A stretch of DNA of 5,110 bases from Barnesiella sp. (GTDB taxonomy: Bacteria > Bacteroidota > Bacteroidia > Bacteroidales > Muribaculaceae), in the NCBI GenBank assembly GCA_014801065.1, contig JAAVEX010000094.1, positions 1 through 5,110 on the forward strand, in the 5' to 3' direction. Below are positions 1 through 5,110 of the stretch, one piece after another; positions within the stretch are counted from its first letter, which is position 1, and each line of letters opens with the position of its first letter. Under the pieces are notes generated by a model. It was not told the origin of the DNA. It saw only the letters and a list, made by a program, of their open reading frames with translations, and did no database searches. Both the position numbers and the translations under genes were made by a program.

Positions 1-1971
1 ACGCAGAAACTTGTTCATGCCACATTTGACAATCTCGATGAAAAAGTGGTTGTGGTCCCGGGATTTATTTCGACAGACGCTGCCGGGGATATCACCAATC
101 TGGGGCGCGGAGGTAGTGACTACACCGCTGCAATCCTTGCAGCCGCCCTCGATGCTGAGGCGCTCGAAATATGGACTGATGTTGACGGATTTATGACAGC
201 TGATCCCAGGATCATATCAAACACCTACGTCATTGACCGCCTTTCATTTGTCGAAGCGATGGAGCTATGCAACTTCGGAGCAAAGGTGATATATCCCCCC
301 ACGATCTACCCTGTGTTTCATAAGAACATACCCATCTATATAAAAAACACATTCAATCCGTCGGCTCCCGGAACGTGTATCAATGATCAGCCGGGCGACG
401 AATTGCAAACCACCAACGGCATTGCCAAGGATATTAAAGGCATATCGTCGATCAACGATACATGCCTGATCACTGTTTCGGGGCTCTGTATGGTCGGTGT
501 GATTGGCGTCAATGCGAGAATATTCAATGCGCTTGCCCGTCAAGGAGTCAGTGTTTTTCTTGTTTCGCAGGCATCGAGTGAAAACACCACATCTTTTGCC
601 GTAAGGAATTCTGATGCCGAACGTGCGGTCAATGCGCTCGAAACTGAATTTATGGCCGAACTGCAGACCGGCGAGATGAACCCGATGAAGGTGGAACACG
701 ATCTTGCCACGGTGGCCGTGGTGGGCGATGGCATGCGTCATGCCACAGGCGTTGCCGGGAAGCTGTTCAACACCCTCGGACGCAACGGTATCAATGTGAT
801 AGCCTGCGCACAAGGTGCTTCGGAGACCAATATATCTTTTGTGATCGAACTTAAAGATGAGAAAAAAGCATTAAATGTAATCCACGATAGTTTTTTCTTG
901 TCTGACACTCAAGTGCTCAATCTTTTTATAGTTGGAATTGGCAACATTGGGTGTCACCTTCTTCAGCAGCTCGCCCATCAGCAGGCAAAATTATTGCAGC
1001 GTAAGGCTCTGAAGATAAAGGTTGTGGGCATTGCCAATTCCAAAAAAGCATGTTTTGACAAAGATGGAATAGATCCGGCTAATTTTAAAAATCGGCTTGA
1101 ACAAAGCGACATAGCGTCGACTCCTCAGCGCATACTGCAGGAAATTCATAAGATGAATATCTTTAACTCCGTTTTTGTCGACTGCACATCGAGTCCGGAT
1201 ATTGCTGACATGTATAATGATTTGCTTGATTCGCACGTCAATATCGTTACGGCAAGCAAAATTGCCAATTCCGGACCCCTCAATAATTATTTGCGTCTGA
1301 AGCGTACGGCCCGACGAAAGGATGTTCGTTATCTTTACGAAACGAATGTCGGTGCGGGACTGCCGATTATCGGGACTATAAACAATCTGATAATGTCAGG
1401 CGACCACATTCTTCGCATAGAAGCCGTGGTATCCGGAACGCTTAATTATATATTCAGTACGATATCCGCCACTAAGAAATTCAGCGATGCAATAAAAGAT
1501 GCAATGGAGGCCGGATATGCTGAACCGGACCCGAGAACGGATCTTAGCGGTGTGGATGTCATTCGCAAACTTGTCATTCTATCGCGTGAAGCCGGCTATC
1601 TTATCGATCAAAAGGATGTTAAGGTCAGTCCGATCCTCCCTCCGGAATCGTTTGAATCAACGCTTGAAGAGTTTAATAAGGAAATTGACGTGCTTGATCG
1701 GATGATAGAATCAAAACGCCTTGAAGCCGAAAAAAACAATTGCCGACTCAGATTCATAGCGAGAGTTGACGAAAACGGAGCCTCCGTCGGGCTGGAGGAG
1801 GTTGACCCATCTCATCCCTTTTATAATCTCGAAGGCAGCAACAATATCATACTGATCACGACTGAGCGCTATCATGAATATCCAATGGCAATTAAAGGAT
1901 ATGGCGCGGGAGCGGCAGTAACCGCGGCCGGAGTTTTTGCTGATATATTTTCGATAGCGAACATAGGCTGA
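1..1971 (+). CDS. thrA: Bifunctional aspartokinase / homoserine dehydrogenase, 5'-truncated by the window edge
   Basis: This cytoplasmic enzyme catalyses the first and third steps from aspartate towards threonine and methionine: ATP-dependent phosphorylation of aspartate, and NAD(P)H reduction of aspartate semialdehyde to homoserine. The reading frame is open from base 1, so the GTG at 46 is an internal valine. The 656 visible residues lack roughly the first 160 of a usual ~820. Fragment residues 1 to ~130 are the kinase C-terminal half, with LGRGGSDYTA at 34, WTDVDGFMTADPR and the FGAKVIYPPT segment. Two ACT domains follow (~147-215 and ~234-300). They keep VSQASSE (Gln190) and CAQGASE (Gln271), 81 residues apart, matching the two threonine-sensing glutamines of plant AK-HSDH, so threonine feedback is inferred. 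The dehydrogenase has a GIGNIG nucleotide loop (~312), Lys420, and Glu508, Asp514, Asp519 and Lys523, spaced like yeast Glu208, Asp214, Asp219 and Lys223. No frameshift or missing catalytic residue was seen in the visible part. Confidence 0.97.
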   Translation, partial: TQKLVHATFDNLDEKVVVVPGFISTDAAGDITNLGRGGSDYTAAILAAALDAEALEIWTDVDGFMTADPRIISNTYVIDRLSFVEAMELCNFGAKVIYPPTIYPVFHKNIPIYIKNTFNPSAPGTCINDQPGDELQTTNGIAKDIKGISSINDTCLITVSGLCMVGVIGVNARIFNALARQGVSVFLVSQASSENTTSFAVRNSDAERAVNALETEFMAELQTGEMNPMKVEHDLATVAVVGDGMRHATGVAGKLFNTLGRNGINVIACAQGASETNISFVIELKDEKKALNVIHDSFFLSDTQVLNLFIVGIGNIGCHLLQQLAHQQAKLLQRKALKIKVVGIANSKKACFDKDGIDPANFKNRLEQSDIASTPQRILQEIHKMNIFNSVFVDCTSSPDIADMYNDLLDSHVNIVTASKIANSGPLNNYLRLKRTARRKDVRYLYETNVGAGLPIIGTINNLIMSGDHILRIEAVVSGTLNYIFSTISATKKFSDAIKDAMEAGYAEPDPRTDLSGVDVIRKLVILSREAGYLIDQKDVKVSPILPPESFESTLEEFNKEIDVLDRMIESKRLEAEKNNCRLRFIARVDENGASVGLEEVDPSHPFYNLEGSNNIILITTERYHEYPMAIKGYGAGAAVTAAGVFADIFSIANIG

Positions 1972-1978
1972 CCCAATG

Positions 1979-2003
1979 TCGTTTAACAAATAGAACTAAA
2001 CGA
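1979..2003 (+). repeat. 7-bp inverted repeat between thrA and the DUF4924-like gene (possible weak terminator or leader hairpin)
   Basis: TCGTTTA at 1979-1985 is perfectly complementary to TAAACGA at 1997-2003, with an 11-base loop. A G-U pair (1978 with 2004) could extend the stem to 8 in RNA. The right arm runs directly into TTTTATATT, ending at the next ATG (2013). The shape resembles a weak intrinsic terminator, but the stem is A/T-rich and the U-tract is only four bases. It could equally be a leader hairpin attenuating the downstream gene, or chance. It fills most of the 41-base gap. Confidence 0.35.
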
Positions 2004-2012
2004 TTTTATATT

Positions 2013-2573
2013 ATGATTACAGCATCACAGAAACGAAAAGAAAATATAGCTGAATATCTCCTGTATATGTGGCAGATTGAAGATATAATCAGGGCCAACA
2101 ATCTCGACATTGAAAAGATAAAGAAGAATGTCATTGATCATTATGCGGGACTTACTGATGAGCAGCGACGGCAGATGACAGAATGGTATGAGTCGCTCAT
2201 TGACATGATGCGGCGCGAAGGTGTCGAACAAAAAGGACATCTTCAAATCAACTCAAATGTGCTTGGCGATCTGGTTGCATTGCATCAAATTTTGCTCAAA
2301 GATCCCCGGTTTGCCGACTATAGTTCAGAGTTCTATAAGACTCTCCCATATATCGTGGAACTGCGTTCGAAAGCCGGAGAAGAAAAATCCGGGGAGATCG
2401 AAACATGCTTTAATGCACTTTATGGGATGCTGATGATGCGTCTGCAAAAGAAGGAGATCTCCGAAGCTACCGCCAATGCCCTTCGACAGATTTCAAAGTT
2501 CATAGCCATTCTTGCCCATGACTACAAACTCGACGAGGAGAACAAGCTTTTCGAGAACGATGGAAAAAAATAA
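2013..2573 (+). CDS. DUF4924-like protein of unknown function
   Basis: This is a complete 186-residue protein. The opening SQKRKENIAEYLLYMWQ and the following IEDIIRANN stretch match my memory of the Bacteroidota family DUF4924, whose members are about this length; no search was run. No signal peptide, transmembrane stretch, cysteine cluster or recognisable catalytic motif is visible. The sequence is charged and reads as mostly alpha-helical: helices around residues 4-45, 50-75, 80-105, 125-145 and 150-175, then a charged tail ending NDGKK. A cytoplasmic helical-bundle protein is inferred. ATG 2013 is the only sensible start, since it places the conserved-looking segment at the N-terminus and no in-frame ATG lies in the gap upstream. 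It begins 41 bases after thrA on the same strand, so co-transcription is possible, but this does not establish a role in amino-acid synthesis. The last coding bases form a run of seven A directly before TAA. Confidence 0.88.
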   Translation: MITASQKRKENIAEYLLYMWQIEDIIRANNLDIEKIKKNVIDHYAGLTDEQRRQMTEWYESLIDMMRREGVEQKGHLQINSNVLGDLVALHQILLKDPRFADYSSEFYKTLPYIVELRSKAGEEKSGEIETCFNALYGMLMMRLQKKEISEATANALRQISKFIAILAHDYKLDEENKLFENDGKK

Positions 2574-2605
2574 TTTACGACGGATGTAACTTTTTACTGA
2601 CTCAT

Positions 2606-2635
2606 TGCGTCATATATATGTGCGTCATAATGATG
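2606..2635 (+). repeat. Imperfect 15-bp tandem repeat in the leader of the outer-membrane protein gene
   Basis: Two adjacent 15-base units, 2606-2620 and 2621-2635, share TGCGTCATA at their start and ATG at their end, with 12 of 15 positions identical. The first unit contains the 10-base palindrome CATATATATG (2611-2620). The second runs into the 8-base palindrome ATGCGCAT (2633-2640). They lie 31 to 60 bases before the chosen start of the beta-barrel gene, within the 92-base gap. They could form a regulator binding site or a leader RNA structure, or be a chance duplication. No function is demonstrated. Confidence 0.45.
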
Positions 2636-2665
2636 CGCATAAAACCATTCATATCACATAGTAAA

Positions 2666-5110
2666 ATGAAACGTTGTCTTAATGCAGCGCTTTTCGCGCT
2701 TATTTCATTAATTCTATCTCAAGCATCCGCCTACAATGTGAGAGGTATCGTGGCCGATAACACCGGTGAACCGGAAGCATACGCAACCGTAAGAATATAT
2801 CCTGCCGCCGATACATCGAAAGTATCGTCGATGGGCATTACCAAAGATAATGGGCAATTCAATCTTTCGCTTGACAGGACGGGGAAATATCTTCTAAAAG
2901 TAGTATCAATAGGTAGACAACCGCTACAAAAAGAATTTGTGGTGACATCCTCCACCACTTCTGTTGATCTCGGAACCTTGACGGTCAGCAATGACGATAA
3001 GATGCTGGGGGAGATCACTGTGACGGCCGTAAGACCTGTCGTGACAAAAGAGATCGACCGAATTGGATATGATGTTCAGGCCGATGATGAGTCGAAGACA
3101 TCTACACTTGAAGAGATGCTCCGTAAAGTGCCACTGGTCAGCGTCGATACCGACGGAACCATCACGGTCAAAGGATCATCCGATTTCAAGATCTATAAAA
3201 ATGGTCGCCCCAACAACTCCTTTACGAAAAACGCAAAAGATATATTTAAGGCAATACCCGCTTCGATGATTAAGAAAATCGAAGTGATAACCGATCCCGG
3301 CGCGCGTGAAGATGCTGAAGGAGTTGGTGCTATTCTGAATATAGTCACCCTTGAAAACACCATAACCAAAGGTTTTATGGGAAACGCTTCCCTAAGCTAT
3401 AATACCCGTAACAATTTCCCGACACCCAACTTCTGGGGGTCGGCTCAGATCGATAAGGTCACCCTATCGCTGTATGCCGGCGTAAATCCTTTCCCTCGAC
3501 GAAGCAATAAATACACTTCTGAACAGCGCAACCACTACAATGACAGTGGTAACGATCTTCTCTCCACTTCCCGCGGATCTTATTCCGGCATAGGGACTTG
3601 GTTTGGTGTTGATGCGAGCTACGAACTTGATTCACTGAACTTGTTTACGGCCGAGTTTGGCGGATATGCCCATAATATCAATCAAGATTACTATGGGTTG
3701 ACACAAATGACCTCTCAGACCGGTGATCTGATATATAAGTACAACTCAACACAGCTCACTTCTCCAAGCAAATATTTTGACATAAACGGCGGCTTCAATT
3801 ACCAGCGCTCAACAAAGCGACCGGGGGAACGCTTCACGTTATCTTATCAGATTGCCACCACTGATCAGACACAGAATACCGACAGACGCTATTACGAGAC
3901 TTTTAATATGCCGGTAAACTATACAGGCACAATCTCAGAGTTTAAGCTGAATTTTATAGAACATACATTTCAGTTTGACTGGTCACGAATGTATGCTAAA
4001 ATCCATACCCTTGATCTCGGATTAAAATACATAAATCGTAATAATCACAGCATCACACATGAGAACTATATTGATTTTCTTGACATGCCCAAAATCAATT
4101 TCAAACACACCACGCATGTGGCAGCGGCCTATGCCGACTATCGGGTACAGCTCAAGAAATTCAGCTTAAGAGGAGGCTTGCGATATGAATTCTCGCGTCT
4201 GGAAGCACGATATGCAAATGAAGACGCAGACCACTCTGATTTTGCTTCAAATATGAGTGATTTAGTGCCAAATGCAGCTGTTTCATATAATATCAATGAT
4301 TCCAATACGCTGAAATTATCTTACTCCACCCGAATCAATCGTCCAGGTATAAGTTATCTCAACCCTCAAGTATCGGAGACTCCAACTACCGTTTCTAAAG
4401 GCAACCCTGATCTCGGAAGCGCACGCAATTCGTCGATCACACTAAATTATAGCTTGATTGGGCAAAAATTCAATATCGATTTCTCTGCCGGATATACCTT
4501 TACCAATAATGATATAATAGAAGTGCAGTATCTCAAAGACGATCGCATCTATTCTGACTATGCTAATGCCGGACGAAACAAGTCTTTTAACTCTGGAGCT
4601 TTCATTCAGTGGATAGCCGGAAAAAAGACTACGCTTATGTTTAACTTAAATGGTGGATATGACCACTATCGCAATCCGTCGCTCAACATTAATCATGGCG
4701 GATGGTCAGGCCGGATTTATACTCGTCTTTCTCAGAAACTACCATGGGATATCCAAGGCTCTGCATCGCTTTTCTATCACACAGGCAGCGTTATGGGACT
4801 ATATTCGGATTATAGGCCGATCGGAATTTCCAGTCTGAATTACGGGATCAGTTTACAACGCTCATTTCTTAAAGAGAAACGACTCACCATCAGCTTATCG
4901 ACATGGAATCCGATATTCAGCAGCCGGCGATGCAGCAAGGTTGAGTATTTCAATCTCCCCTACACGTCGATCAACAAAACATGGAATCAGTCGTCAAAAT
5001 CATTTCAAATCAGTGTAGCCTATCGATTTGGATCCATGAACACACAAGTGAAGAAAACAGTGAAGAGTATTTCCAACGATGACCTGACCGGAGGAAAGCT
5101 CGGAGGCGAA
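2666..5110 (+). CDS. Outer-membrane beta-barrel protein, TonB-receptor-like (OMP_b-brl_3 type), open at the window's 3' end
   Basis: 815 codons are visible with no stop before the edge. Residues 1-22 are a signal peptide: MKRC, a hydrophobic core, then cleavage after QASA. The Cys precedes the core, so this is not a lipobox. Residues ~23-110 form a carboxypeptidase-regulatory-like beta-sandwich (NVRGIVADNTGEP, later GQFNLSL). Residues ~116-228 form a plug-like domain with EITVTA, LRKVPLVSVDTDG, FKIYKNGRP, IPASMIKKIEVITDPGA and AILNIVT. The rest alternates like barrel strands and carries family-type motifs TRINRP (~555) and GNPDLGSA (579). The last strand ends in AYRFG near 788, followed by a polar tail, so little is probably missing. 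By family it sits in the outer membrane and may import a ligand through TonB. No clear TonB box and no SusD partner is visible, and the substrate is unknown. ATG 2666 is preferred because it gives a compact signal peptide; in-frame ATGs at 2618, 2630 and 2633 would add 11-16 residues. The gene is plainly intact to the edge. Confidence 0.92.
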   Translation, partial: MKRCLNAALFALISLILSQASAYNVRGIVADNTGEPEAYATVRIYPAADTSKVSSMGITKDNGQFNLSLDRTGKYLLKVVSIGRQPLQKEFVVTSSTTSVDLGTLTVSNDDKMLGEITVTAVRPVVTKEIDRIGYDVQADDESKTSTLEEMLRKVPLVSVDTDGTITVKGSSDFKIYKNGRPNNSFTKNAKDIFKAIPASMIKKIEVITDPGAREDAEGVGAILNIVTLENTITKGFMGNASLSYNTRNNFPTPNFWGSAQIDKVTLSLYAGVNPFPRRSNKYTSEQRNHYNDSGNDLLSTSRGSYSGIGTWFGVDASYELDSLNLFTAEFGGYAHNINQDYYGLTQMTSQTGDLIYKYNSTQLTSPSKYFDINGGFNYQRSTKRPGERFTLSYQIATTDQTQNTDRRYYETFNMPVNYTGTISEFKLNFIEHTFQFDWSRMYAKIHTLDLGLKYINRNNHSITHENYIDFLDMPKINFKHTTHVAAAYADYRVQLKKFSLRGGLRYEFSRLEARYANEDADHSDFASNMSDLVPNAAVSYNINDSNTLKLSYSTRINRPGISYLNPQVSETPTTVSKGNPDLGSARNSSITLNYSLIGQKFNIDFSAGYTFTNNDIIEVQYLKDDRIYSDYANAGRNKSFNSGAFIQWIAGKKTTLMFNLNGGYDHYRNPSLNINHGGWSGRIYTRLSQKLPWDIQGSASLFYHTGSVMGLYSDYRPIGISSLNYGISLQRSFLKEKRLTISLSTWNPIFSSRRCSKVEYFNLPYTSINKTWNQSSKSFQISVAYRFGSMNTQVKKTVKSISNDDLTGGKLGGE

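Noticed and set aside
46..48. GTG at 46 as the start of the aspartokinase gene
   Set aside because: The same frame is open back to base 1, and the GTG lies inside the conserved kinase segment VVVVPGF, so it is an internal valine of a truncated gene.
265..813. 182-residue open frame on the minus strand
   Set aside because: It lies wholly within the strongly supported thrA coding sequence, shows no recognisable domain, and is an expected antisense shadow.
1030..1272. Exact 12-bp direct repeat ATTGCCAATTCC at 1030-1041 and 1261-1272
   Set aside because: Both copies are in frame and encode the same Ile-Ala-Asn-Ser inside the dehydrogenase domain; no flanking mobile-element structure, so coincidental codon reuse is the simplest reading.
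2587..2594. TAACTTTT as a Bacteroidota -7 promoter element (consensus TAnnTTTG)
   Set aside because: It matches five of six fixed positions, but no TTTG-like -33 element lies at the usual distance upstream, so chance cannot be excluded.
2575..2595. Possible terminator after the DUF4924-like gene (TTAC / GTAA arms followed by CTTTTT)
   Set aside because: The stem is only four base pairs with a seven-base loop and is A/T-rich; too weak to call as a terminator.
4650..4838. 62-residue open frame on the plus strand
   Set aside because: It is in another frame within the beta-barrel coding sequence and has no independent support.

Overview
The window looks like a stretch of ordinary chromosome from a member of the Bacteroidota, most likely the order Bacteroidales. 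Three things point there: a fused aspartokinase/homoserine dehydrogenase of the Bacteroidota type, a small helical protein resembling the Bacteroidota family DUF4924, and an outer-membrane beta-barrel protein with an N-terminal carboxypeptidase-regulatory-like domain. Start codons are preceded by A/T-rich leaders rather than clear Shine-Dalgarno sites, which also fits. A gut lineage such as Muribaculaceae is plausible, but the sequence alone does not settle it.

Layout, all on the + strand. Positions 1-1971 hold the 3' four-fifths of thrA; the 5' end lies outside the window. A 41-base gap containing a 7-bp inverted repeat follows. Positions 2013-2573 hold a complete 186-residue DUF4924-like gene. 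A 92-base gap with a 15-bp imperfect tandem repeat and several in-frame ATGs leads into a large outer-membrane beta-barrel gene. That gene starts at 2666 and is still open at the last base (815 codons), probably only a few residues short of its end. No RNA genes, mobile elements, CRISPR arrays or attachment sites were seen.

The genes do not form an evident pathway. ThrA makes aspartyl phosphate and reduces aspartate semialdehyde to homoserine for threonine and methionine synthesis. The DUF4924-like protein has no known function. The beta-barrel protein belongs to the cell envelope. The 41-base spacing allows co-transcription of thrA and the DUF4924-like gene. The barrel gene may have its own promoter, but none could be identified.

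I did not find a convincing new biological system. The most curious features are small: a slippery-type A AAA AAA heptamer directly before the stop of the DUF4924-like gene, with the -1 frame open all the way into the barrel gene; the repeat-rich leader of the barrel gene; and the polar tail after the last barrel strand.
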